Positions 1 to 12,300 of a DNA stretch of 64,000 bases are shown here, piece after piece (the stretch's first letter is position 1; each line of letters opens with the position of its first letter). This DNA is from Pterois miles. Its lineage: Eukaryota; Chordata; Actinopteri; Perciformes; Scorpaenidae. Location of the stretch: assembly GCA_947000775.1 (NCBI GenBank), contig CAMQGK010000318.1, positions 3,956,001 through 4,020,000 on the forward strand. The letters are read 5' to 3'. The translations under genes were made by a program, and so were the position numbers. A model generated the notes under the pieces. The model saw nothing but the letters and a program-made list of their open reading frames with translations, had not been told where the DNA came from and did no database searches.

Positions 1-238
1 GGACTGATTAAGCAGTCCAACGCTGCGAGTTTGAATTAGTGCAGTTTTTGAATAATGACACTAGTAACTTTCCATCTCACTGCTAATGTTCTTCTCTTTA
101 AATGGGGAGCCTTTTTCTCACATTTTCCCCAGCCAGCTTTCTCCCTCCCTCGCTAATTCAAAGCAGCGCAGCTACATTAGAATGGAACATGGCAATTATC
201 ACCTTTTATCTTGGGTGGGCGCGCTTGCTCGCTCTTAC
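1..238 (-). other. celf6: celf6 intron toward RRM3 (partial)
   Basis: Intronic sequence after the donor at 237-238. I see no CELF RRM3 coding sequence here, so the next exon is off the left edge. Confidence 0.8.
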
Positions 239-319
239 CTTCCCTCTGTTGCTGGGGAATGATGGTTGGTTGCTGGGGGAACGCTTGGCTGATTGGCGCA
301 TAGGCGGCAGGGTAGGCTG
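239..319 (-). CDS. celf6: celf6 linker exon joining RRM3 (81 or 78 bases)
   Basis: The exon encodes (A)AYPAAYAPISQAFPQQPTI, then IPQQQRE plus one base, and stops at the conserved REGPEGC junction that opens RRM3. AYAPIS and AFPQQP match the CELF6 pattern and not the CELF4 pattern (AYGQISQAFPQPP). The donor is GTAAGA (233-238). The 3' splice site is again a tandem CAGCAG (317-322); the second AG shortens the exon to 316 and drops one Ala. The RRM3 exons must lie to the left of this window. Confidence 0.93.
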
Positions 320-3300
320 CTGTTGCAAAGGGAGAACCAGAGTGGAATTTTTCACATCTCCATTTTCATATTTGACACAACAAAACTCAAATCATTATTC
401 CATTGTTCATTTGCGTCCCCTAGACGTTGCATAAATACATTGCATTACGACTTGGGAGCCCGGGCTCGTTGGGCTGGTGGATCACTACACAAAGAGTATG
501 GCAAAAAGGGGGAGCGGAGCGGGGTTCAACTAAGCAGACGCACAAAGAAAGAGAGGGAGACGTACACCGTGTTAATGAGAGCTGATGTCAGGCAGAAAGC
601 AGTGGTTATGAGAGGTCTGTCATCTCTCATGTAGGAGGCTGTGGCAGATTCAGATCCTCAGCTCTCGGTGTACTTTTGGAATTAAGATTTTTTTTTTTCT
701 CTCTGTGTGTGGGTGTATAATCAAGTCAACTGAAAATCCTTTTGCAATCCTAATGTAAAGTAGCCTATAATCCGGGAGGAAATTGGCTGGTCGTCCGGCT
801 ATCGCTACCTGTCATAGTGTCTACTGATGTGGCAAACAGAAAGGGAGAGGGGGAGAGGGAAAGTGGACAGATGGAGGAAGTGAGAGAGCAGAGGAGGCAG
901 GAGAGACGGATCACCTGCGTAGTGTTGGACGCCAGCATAAGCCTGTTGGAGAGGGTCGGTCACCGTTGGACTCTGTGCTGCAGAGAGAAGCAAAGAGAGA
1001 CGGAGAAAGGGGATGGGGGGTGGGGGGTTGGGGGTGAAAGCAGGGAAAACGAAAGTGGACAGAGAATGGTCAAGACAGACACAAAGAAAGATATAGAGAC
1101 AATGTCAAAGAGCGAGACAGAAAGTGGCTTAGCTGTAGAGAACCATTTGGGGGTAAGATCACACAGGGAGTGGGAGAAATTTGGGTTGTCATATCTAAGT
1201 TCTTCAAAATGCCTGTTTGCCCCAGATGTTTGCATCAAATATTAACAACATGCCAAACAAACCACTTTGTAGTTCATTACAGTTGCAGCTGCCTCTGCAT
1301 AATGCAGAAACGGGGAGTGTGTGTCTGTCAATTCTTCAGGAATCAGTCCCACACAACCGTGAGAAGCCGAGGACGGGCTGAGACGCGTCAAATTAACCGT
1401 AATGGACTGATGGATGAACTGATGGATTCATCATGATACTAGTGCTGGCTGCTCAGAAATCTGCCAAAGACACTGTTGATTGACCCTCAAGTCTGAAACG
1501 CTTCAGTTCAAATCAGAAAAAAGATGTAATGAGAGTGTGAAGTAAGGAGAAAAAAAAAGGACTCCTGTCAACTTTTAAGCAATACCGCGCAATATAATTT
1601 AATTTGTCGCCGCTGACATGTTGAACTTGCATCGTGGCAATTAGGTGATGTTCTTATTCAGATCAAGTGCAACAATATGATAATTCACATAGCACCGCCA
1701 TCAGTGCAAACAGCTAATCGTGTCAGGGTCAGGGCTCTGGATGTTACACATGTATCTCATGTTTCTTTTATGTAGACCTTCACTGGCTCACCTGGGTAAG
1801 GGTGAATACCATTGGTGTAGATGGGCTCGGAGGTGGGCTGTCCGTTGCTTTGAGGCGGGAGGGCACTGAATCCGTTGACCCCGATAGGGGTGGCTATGCT
1901 GGGCACGGCTGTGGCAGAGATGCCAGGGGGTGTGCTGGTGCCTGCAAATAGATACAGAGTCATTACGGAAACTGCAGGGCTTGACATGCCACAAGAGGAG
2001 TATATTTTTTCACAAATGTACTCATGGAGCACAAATTCATACCTTTTGACCCACCATGAAAGTGCAGTGTACTTTGGTAAAAATTGGTACCAATTCAGCT
2101 TGGACTAAAGGTATAGATACTAAAGGTAGCACACTGAATAAGGTGTGAGGGTGACTCAGAGGAAAAGGCACCATCCACCACTGTAATAGTACATAATGAA
2201 GGTAGCTGATTTTCTGAATATGTTCCCGTTATTTTAGTCTTGTTTAAAAGGTATATTTATGTCACTTGGGGTACATCACTGCACTTTTGAAGGTACAAAA
2301 AGAAGTGGTACAAACTTGACTCACAAGAAGAGGTACCTAATGTACAGTATGTTGGATGTAGAGACCTTCCTCTAACTGCCTTTCCTCCTTGTGGTGATAT
2401 TCCAAGTCTGTCACCTTGTCAGTGCCCTTTTGTGCTGATGGATTTTTATTATTTTTCTAATCCAGGTGAAGGGCATTTAAGTCATGTAGGATTATGTTTG
2501 ATAGGCATTACCTGGTGTATATGTAGGCCTCGTGGATTACAAATGCCAGGTACAGCGTCAAGCCACTTTATTCAATACATTTGCAATGACCCTGCCTTCA
2601 GGCGGGCCTGCCTACTTAGTGTCGAGCCATCAAAGCTCCTTGTGACAAGGGCCAAAAAGATAGTTCAGACCGGGGTCCGGGATTATCTCACACAAATCTT
2701 TGCTCTTATATTGTATAAGCCAAGGACTCCGCATCCAAAGTCATCGGATTGGCTGTGTTCCCAGAAAACACACACTGTCACAGAGGCACACTGAGGGAGA
2801 GAGCAACAGACAGACAGACAGAGCGAGAGGGGAGTAATGAGAGAGAGGAGGAGGAGAGAGACACACTGTAATGTGGCTGCCAATGAGTGTCAAGGAATGC
2901 TGTACATCTTCTCCCATCATGCCCCATTCAATATAAGGCTCTGCCTCCTTTAATTTAACACTGGCGATGTCTGCCTCAGCCCTAGAGAATGGAGCCTATA
3001 TCTTAAAAAATGTAACAAGGGCAAAAACGGAAAAAGGCCTTGAATGAATACATTACTACTGCTTCTATAATTCTTGCTAATGATGAAAATGTTCCAGGGC
3101 AGCAGTGAGAGATGGAGAGAAAAGCCCCGCATGTGTTCCCTCTGCTCTTGTGCCCGAGTCAGTTGGCGTGTGCTTATTAGCGTATACCTGAGGACGGTGT
3201 CATGGGAGTAGCCACCAGGCCGTTGACATTGAAAGCTGCCATTTGCTGCATTTGCGCGGCAGCGATGGCCGCCATGGGGTTCAGGTAGGACCCTTGTGTA

Positions 3301-6300
3301 GCCGCCATCAGGGCTGCTTGCTGTTGCATCATCTGCTGTAGGATTAAAGAGCAGTGGGGAGAGAGGCGAGTGGCAGGAGGGATGGAGAGAAAGGACAGAA
3401 AAAGGAAAGGAGGGTGAAATAGCCGCAGGACCAGAGCATGTTTACTCTCACATCTCTGTTTGCTTGGCCCGTGCCTTGTTCTTGAACAGAGTGGTTCTGT
3501 GTTGCCCTGCAGCGTTGCTTCCCAGCTAGTGTAACAACGCTCTGGCCTTGTGCTCATTATACCAACACAAGATAAAGGCTATGTGGGGAGATGAGTTTAA
3601 CAAGCTGGAGACTATGTATGTCTATAAGTACTATATATGTAGAACTCCGCAGAGTTAGAGGAAAGATTGTGTGTGAGTGGGTGATTCTCACCTGTCAGGG
3701 TGAATTGTTAGCTACTGGGTGAGTGCAAAATCTCACAGACTCCTAACTGTGACTTTCATGTGTGAATATGAAATGGGGGGTGGGGGTGGGCTGGCAGGGA
3801 AAGGGGTAGGGGGTGAGCGGGTATGGGTTCTTGGTAATGAAGTGCACCTCTGTTTGAGTGTTAAGGCGTAAAATGTGTAAGTAGATGAAACGTTAAAGAA
3901 GTAAGCTTGGGCTGGCAGTTTAAATTCACAGGCCAAGTCAGGAAATGGAAAAGTGAATATGAAATGGATGCTCACGACTGTATGAAAGTAACAGTGCAGT
4001 GCTGAGCATACATGATAAGCAGCTTCCCTGGACAAATGAGGGGATAAAAAGACACAATGCAAAAAGAAGCAGTGCAGCATTTTCCGTAAAGCCTGCGTAT
4101 ACGTGGACTCAAACAGCCATTTAACAGTGTGAATCACTTAAGGAGTTATTCGCCGGGAGTGTCACATGCCTAGTGGGAGAAATGGTGAATTTAAACCTCA
4201 AATCACAACAGTTTTGGTTTTCTTTTTTTTTTAAAGCTCACCGTCTCCTCCCCCGCCGGGCTGAGACTTACAGCATGAGAGTAGGCGCCATAGGCCCCAA
4301 ACTGGATGGTCATGGGACTGAAGATGCCAAGCTGGCCTGCCATCTGGTGCATCCGGCGCAGGGTCCTCTCCTTATCGGTGTCTGCGAATTTGACCACCAG
4401 ACTGGACGAGGCACCCTAGAGGGGTACGGATATTTACAAGGTTAGTGATCTGAACTTCCTCATAAGTTTTGCAGATAGGTACTTTTTTTAAAAAATAAAT
4501 AAAAAATACATAAAAAATGCAATGCTGCATGGAGACTAACAAAACCAGATAAACAAAACAACCAATATGAATATAGATATAATATGTTGATTGTGCTGTC
4601 AAAGTTTCAACATAGTAGGACAACTAATGATGGAGACTTTTGCAACTACCATGGTTACTTTCAATCAGCAGTGTTTTGGAGATTGCACCTGCCACTTCAG
4701 CTGGCCAACCAGCTAATGAGCTTGTGTTTGTTAGCTACAACTGTCTGTGAACATCCTTCGACTGAATAAATTGTTATTCACTGGGAAAAACTGAAAGAGG
4801 ACACCAAGGCAATAACATTTTCTCACTGCGTCGTTTGGAAAGCTCGTATGAATTTCCTAAAGCTAAAGGCAAGCTTAAAGTGAAAATACTGATCTTATCA
4901 ATTCTGATGTCACTGACTGACATTGTTGCATACAGTATGCCTGAAAACTGACTGTTGCTCTAGTTAATATGTGACACTTTAACTGAATACTATCAGTCTG
5001 ACCACAACCTAAATATAGGCCATTTAGAAACAAGGTTGCCGAGTGCATGCATTACATCTGCATCTTTTGTTGTGTGGTTGAAAATAGCTTTCTCACAACG
5101 TGTGTGTTTCCTTTGGGAAATGACCTACAGCAAAATGCTAGCTCCGTAATACAGAAGATGAAGAGCTGATCTGTATCACAACATCAACATTCTTTTATTA
5201 AAGGTGCAGCATGCAGGATTTGGCGACATCTAGTGGTGTCCTGTCTGCACATTCCTCCCTTTCCAAAACCGTGGTTACGCCGTTCGCCTCGCTCAGCGGC
5301 CATCCTTACCATGATAACACTACTATAAGAGCAATGGAAGTCAGACCCCGGCTGGCGGTACCATGGTTTTGCACTCTGGCATTCATGTTACCGCAGTTTC
5401 ACAAGCACGTCAGAGAACTACTGTGGCCTTCAGGGAACATAATGGAAAAATGCAAAAGGCTCTCTCTAGAGCCAGTGTTTGGTTTGTGTGTTCTTCGCTC
5501 ATGTAGAAACATGGTGGAGCAACAGGGTGGACTCGGTGAAGAGGACTAGCTCCGTGTAGCAACAGATTCTCACTCCCAAATACCACTGACCGACGCACAG
5601 GGTACCCCTCTTTTGGACAGCATGTTGATATACAGTATGCTCGTTACATGCAAAGTATCCTTTCAAAACAAACTTCTGTTTTCACAGCAATTTAGGTTTG
5701 GGCAAAATATACACTTAGTTAGGGTTAGGAAAAGCTCATGGTTGACCTTAACTTCACAGACTAGCATCTCATGCGACTCTCTGGGATGACAGTAACGAAT
5801 CACGTGACACACCGGACTGACGATACTGATGAGTCTTGTGACTACTCCTATTTTCACAGGAGACACGAACATCGGTGTCCTGGTTGAAAGCCATGCATGG
5901 ACTCTCACACTATTAATACTACGTTACTTGTCCGACCATCAAATAATGCCATGGGTGGGTTACAGTGGAGTTAGTTGAAAGCCCGGTTTGTCACATACTG
6001 CTGCTAAGGTTGCCTCCATGGGTCAGTCTCCGATGCTGAGGGGCACTTAAAAAAAGACGGTGAGAATTTATAGATATTCAGGGTTCATTCTGAGCTAACA
6101 AAAACAGGACTCTTAGTTACAGGTGATTATAGACTAATGAAAATGTCCTTATAATATTCAATTTCTGCTAATAGAGCCCCCAAAATGTTACACACTGTTC
6201 CTTTAAAACGTGTCGTGCGCCCTCTACATCACCACGAAGGAGAAGCAGCGGCGAGCATGTCGCTCATTTCTGTCACCGAGATGTCCAGTGTACAACATTC

Positions 6301-9300
6301 AAGCCTTCAAGACCTAACAACTCTAAGCCAAGGCAGCCAGTGGAAGCGAATGTGCACTTCTCATGGCTGCAGTCATTTAGCTGTCAGTGTTAAATGGAAG
6401 AGAATAGTGAGTGATATTTGCTTTTGTGAACTTTCCAACTCCACTGTATACACTGGCAGTGAACTGTGATCCTAACCAGATCCCACAGGAGTCCCAGTCC
6501 CCCAGTGGTGAAGCTCCACTGAATACAGTACTAGGTAATTAGGTCTGACAAAAGCCTTCGGCATGTGGAGGGCGAAGTATTGACTAATGGCTCTGCCTTA
6601 TGGCAGATATAGTTCCGTATTGATGTCCGTGCTCCTGAGTTTGCATCCAATTAAATCATTTGAGAGACAGAGACCAGAGTCAGTTCCTCATGTGACATCC
6701 AGGCAAGGAGAGTGTCTCTGTGTGAGTGAAAGACAGAGAGATATATACAGAGTGAGAAAGAGAGAGAGGATGAGGAGGCTGCCAGGCAGAGAAAAGCAGC
6801 CACAGACACTGTCAAGAGGACTAGGCTCCTATTTAATTACAGGCAATGCATGCTGGGAAAGAGCACGGAGCACCACCAGGACAGAAGGACACAGGCAGCC
6901 AGGGGGCAGTCAGGATATGATTAGTAAGATCATAAAAGCAAAGACATTGGGAGAAAAGGACTCCATAATCATAACTTGGATTCATCTTTCACAAAATGTC
7001 TCATCCTGACAGGGTCAGTACAAATGCAGGCTTTGATTTAGATTTCCATATTTTCGTTGGGTGGAGAAAGCGAAAATGCGAGTGTAGGGGACACGGTGAC
7101 AGAGAAAGACAAGGCTGACCGGCGTGAGTGATGCACCTGCTTTTTTTTTTTTTTTTTTGTCAGTCAATGTGACTCTCTGCATAAGAAATTGAAACTGACA
7201 AAGCTTGAGAGCTTCCTCCAGGGAGGCCTGTTACTAAAGCCGAGCTACCCAAACAGAAAATCATGGAAACAAACTTCTGCCTTGTGAAGCTGAATATGGC
7301 AACGGCACAGTAAGAGTGTGTATTTGGCCGCTGAATAACCACAGTGTCAGTCTTACTGTTGTGCAGCCTAACTTTGTGTTCTCTCATATTAATTTATACA
7401 AAAACGGTGTCCTATTTTTGTAAGCACTTCATGAAGTTTTAAAGAGCTAAGTGATATGCCATTGAGAGTTCATTTTGACAGGGTGATCTGGTGCTTTGTG
7501 ATTTGGTTAGTCATGGCTGTTGCAACAAATCTTACATAATATGTTGTCATATATTTATCCTGCCACAATATATTGTTTTTGTTCCCAACATCAGTCTTAT
7601 CCTTCCCTCAGCTGCTCTTTCCTTTATAACAAAAATATACATTTTCTAAATGCAAACAAGTTCTTGTTTTGCGAGCTTTGCGAGGACTGACTAACTCATG
7701 TGGAAAGTGTCTTACACACGTTCTATTAACACAACAGAGAGAATGTGCTGGCCGAAGATAACCGTGAGAAAGAGGCTGGGGAATGAAGGAAGGCATCAGC
7801 ATGGACCCCAGGGACAGTGCGTCTCAGATGGGATCCTATCAGAGCCAGCCAGCACCCCACCTCAGGCCAGAGGAGACCCATCTGGTGTTTCTCCCTCGAT
7901 GCCATTTCAATTAGCTAAATCAATACTCCGACATGGCGGCGTTAACGGCACAGTTTTTTCCCCTTTCTAATTTCATTTCATCCCACCTCCTGACCTTTTT
8001 CAATTCTTTCTCAACTTTGCGGGCCAGTTGAAGGGACTGGGCTGTTGGGATTTAATGAGGCTGGCACTGAGCAAACATCCTCCTCCAGCGTTGTTGCTTA
8101 AGCCTGCCCACAGCATGGGGGTCTGGCATTTAGATCACATTCATTTTCTGCTTTGTGTGTCTGCGTATTCTTACATTCATTTAATACCTCATGAAGAATG
8201 CATTGTGAGCGTCGGGAGTGTGAAAGCCCGAGGCTGCCTGTACTCGCTGCACCGTGACTCGAGATGAGGCGAGTCTGGCCCAGTCTGACTTCTCACAGCA
8301 GAGTGCTCTACTCGTAGACGACAGCACGGGAGGAGACCCAGTCTGCACTGTCTACACTGAACAGATTTGGCAGCAGCATTAAAGCACAACAACAGCCTCT
8401 GCGGGTGTTGTCAGCAGTGTCACTCATGTCAGAGCCTAGCTTTTCTGACTTTCATAGCATAAAAGCCAAAATATACACCACTAAAATAATAATAATGAAA
8501 AAAATCTCTCTCATCCTCACCCCTGAACAGGTGAATTTCATATCCTCACATCTTAAGCGGAGGTATTCTGACTAGATCCAAGGCCTAATCAGAAAAGGCA
8601 GATTTCAGAGTGTGATCCCCCCTCACGGATCAAGAGTTTCTTATCCGCATAAAGAAGAGTAATATGTGGCCAGGTAATGAAGGAACAGGTGGCAGCAGAC
8701 AACAGGCACTGGATGCAAAGCAGCCACTCCTCACCGGTAGCAGAAAATCACAAGCTGACAAACAAACAGAATAATAACCTCCACCGGCATGACTCCCATA
8801 CCTGGAGAGAAAATGAATTTGCTGAATTTGATAAGGGCCAACAGGGAGCCTTCACTTTTGACAGGTACAACTAAGGCATTTGTCACGGGTTCAAAAACTA
8901 ATCTAATTCCTTGAGCAGCACACTTGACTTGTGAAAATCTCCCATATTGGATTTTGTATAGGCTGCGAAATGTGTGGATGGAAAAATACACAACGGTAAT
9001 TGAGGGATTAGAACTCAACTACACCAGTGAAATGGCATTACGCTTTTATCTCTGCATTACTGTGGTACAAAGACACTGGTGTTAAGTGTGTACTAACAGG
9101 TAAACAGACACTCATCTTCCAGCCTCTACAGAGGCTTACAGCAATACAAAACAATGCCACACTCATCGGAGGGAAAACTGTCATTGGGAAAAGCATATTT
9201 TTAGTTAACACCAAAAGAACCTTCTTTCTCCCCCGTTCAGCAAACATGTAACAGCTACTTTTAAATGACAAGTGAAACTTCCAAAATTTTCTCAGGTTTC

Positions 9301-12300
9301 TACAGACTCCAAAAGTGTTAATCGAAAATCTGTAAGAAATTAATTGAATACACCATAACAAGTTTGTTTGGTAATTGGATGAACCCCCCATGGGCTCTGC
9401 GTTCAACTCTCTGAACCTTGCTACATCTCTGCAGGCCTCATGGGAGGACTGTCTCTCATTAGCACTGGATGATGCTGTCTTGGTCTGGCCTGGCTGTCCA
9501 CCACATACTGCTGCTGCCCAGCTCTCTGCGTCAAGCCAAAATACACAGAAGTACAATACTGTCATTCATAACGGTGTTTTCACTTGGTGTGTAAACTGCA
9601 TTTTGCAAATAAGAGTTTCTCCAAAAATATTTAACATGTGCAAAACTCCATGTAGTATGTCCGCTATAAGCGTGCTGAGATCCTACAGTAGTTTCATATG
9701 GCATATGATGAATCGTGTTACAATGACAATGCTCTCTGGCTTGGTCTTATCTCTCATTAATCCAGAGCTATAGTATCACACACACACGCACGCTCTTGTT
9801 GCTGCCAACACCGGCAAGCTCCACGGGCCCTGTCAGCCACGCTGTGACACCGAACATGACAATGTCTGCAATTTGCCGGGTGCTGTCTGCCTGCCCCCAG
9901 CTCTGCCATTTGAAGTTTTGCCACCTGTGCCTCTGCAGCCTCACTGTAATTCAACAGATGAACCAGCGAGAGCGCCTGTTTCGTGCCCAATCGCCTTTTA
10001 AGTTAATTTTGGAAGCACCTGCAATGTGCGATAAACATCAATTAAAGCTATGACCCGATCTATCAGCACATGCCCTTCGGTGACATCCCTTGCCCTTAAG
10101 CTTCATTAAAGCCTTTCATTTTGGGCCAGCGTATATTTTGGTGCAGGTATTATTTATGGCATGTGTGCATGTGCCAGGTAACACAGATGCTGGAGAGAGA
10201 ACATTAAGAGGGAGAGAGACAGTGAGGGAGTGAGAGACAACTCTTTGTTCAAGGTTCATCCAGACCTCACAGCTGGCAGCAGGCAGTGAGCGGAACAGCC
10301 CACTCTCTGAATCCTGCCTCCTGTTAGTCTGTTGTTGACGACATGTGGCAGTGATATTATCCAAATTAACTGCATCCCCCATTGGTATCAAAGCCTTAGT
10401 TGGATACTAATGGCCACCTTGCCTATTAATCTGAGAGGAAGTTGGATTTGGGGAGAGGAGGATAACAGGTGCAGGGATAGAGGGACAGAGATATGGATAA
10501 TATAGATTATTAATGAACTTTTGGATGGCTCTTGATCTGCCCCAGGTCTGTTTGGGGCTCCATTTGTTGCTTTGGACAGTTCATAGGTACCAGACCTCAG
10601 GTGACTCAGTGGCCCAGCCTAATGCAACTATGCCTGGGCTACAGCAACACAAACATGCACAAAGTGCGCTGAAGTGGTCCACATGAGCCAAATCTGGACA
10701 AGAAAGCAAAAACAGACCCAGAGGAGTCCAATTATGTAAATTTTCTGAATGTAAACATATTCTGTTGATTGAGTCAACAAGATCTTTTGAGTACAAGGTA
10801 AATATCTTGATTAGAATCAAATTTCAGTAAGTGGCCTGTCATAATTGTGCGCGATCAGTGTGCAACATGATTATTCTTTGGCTCACAGCCCACTACTTAT
10901 TACATTTTGCCCCCTTGTGGTTTATACACCAAAAAGTTTGGTCTTTATTGAGTGCACAACAACCACACACACTTATAAACCGACTCTACCACTTATTTCC
11001 CTCCCTCACTACTTCAATGTAATGCAAAATGAGGCGGCATCAAAAAGATGTGTAAATTACATCTGGCTTCCAGGACACTATCTGGCTGCCAGGAAGCGTC
11101 CGTAAATATTTATTGCGGAACATCAGTGAAGTGTGTGAAGGTGCGGATGTCTGCCAGAAAGAGTGTGTGCTTGTGTGTGTGTGTCCAGCTGTGCAGTACT
11201 CAACATACACCCACCACTGGCAGGGAGATGCTTCGTAATTCATCATTTCTTTTACTTAAGCCTTTTTGGTGGCCTTGTTCAAACCTGACAGAAGTATATC
11301 CAAATGCATAATTAACTGTATCTTGATAAGAGTTACAGGTTTGGTGGCTTCATTCTTCAACTAAACAAATCACACCAACTAATGCTATTCCATGTATCTC
11401 ATAACTACTGTATGCCAACTATATAACAACTGCAAACTATATTCCACACCACTAAAAAGCACACTTAAATCTATTTAGTAGTGCAATACAGTCCACTGAC
11501 CGTAGAGATTCTTGCACCATTCTTTTGCACTGCATGTGAAGTCCTGCTCCCTCATTAGGTGAACATGCTGTGTGATTCTGTGTAATGTGCAATATTTATG
11601 TATTTTATGTATGACTGAAGTGATTCCTACACAATCTGATTAACAATTAGGATGAGCGGCTTTATGTGTAGTATTTGCAGCTTAATATTATTTCACAACA
11701 TATCAAGATAAACACCCCGGGTCTTGGGCAGATGATACCCAGGCTGTGAAGAATAAATGTAGAAATGATAAAAGTTAATGAGAGGCTGATAAATTGCAAG
11801 TGTTCCGCAATATTACTGTATGAAGGACTTAATGTTGAAATATCAGGAAGCAGTTAAGGAAGCAAAAGCGGCTTATTAATCTGACCTCATTTTGAAGATC
11901 CATCCTAACTCTAGGGTGCTTTTCAATATTATTGACTTACTTGTTAACCTCCCTTCTAGTCACTGTAATGAAGCCTCCCTTGATGAGTATTTTAAAGTGT
12001 TTTAAGTGTTTAATATTCTTCAACAAAAAGTAGCCTCTTGACAGGAGCCAAACTGCCACTGTTAATGTCATTTCTCTTATGTTGTTAGAGGAGACAGTGG
12101 CTTGTAAGAAGTCTACCTGTCCCGTCTATATTATAAAATGTTCAGAAGCCTGTTATCTACTATCTGTAGCACTCTTGCCACTGGTTTGATTTTTTTTTTT
12201 AAACGTGCAGTTGGTCTTAGAAAGTGTTTTGCTTAAAGTTAGTGTTTAAAGGTTTTATCTGGTTCTCAGTATCCACCCTTCATCTCTATTTGAGTCTTTC

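Noticed and set aside
102..634. Plus-strand open frames of 110 and 113 codons at the left edge.
   Set aside because: They overlap, on the opposite strand, the celf6 exon at 239-319, whose frame, splice sites and family match are clear.
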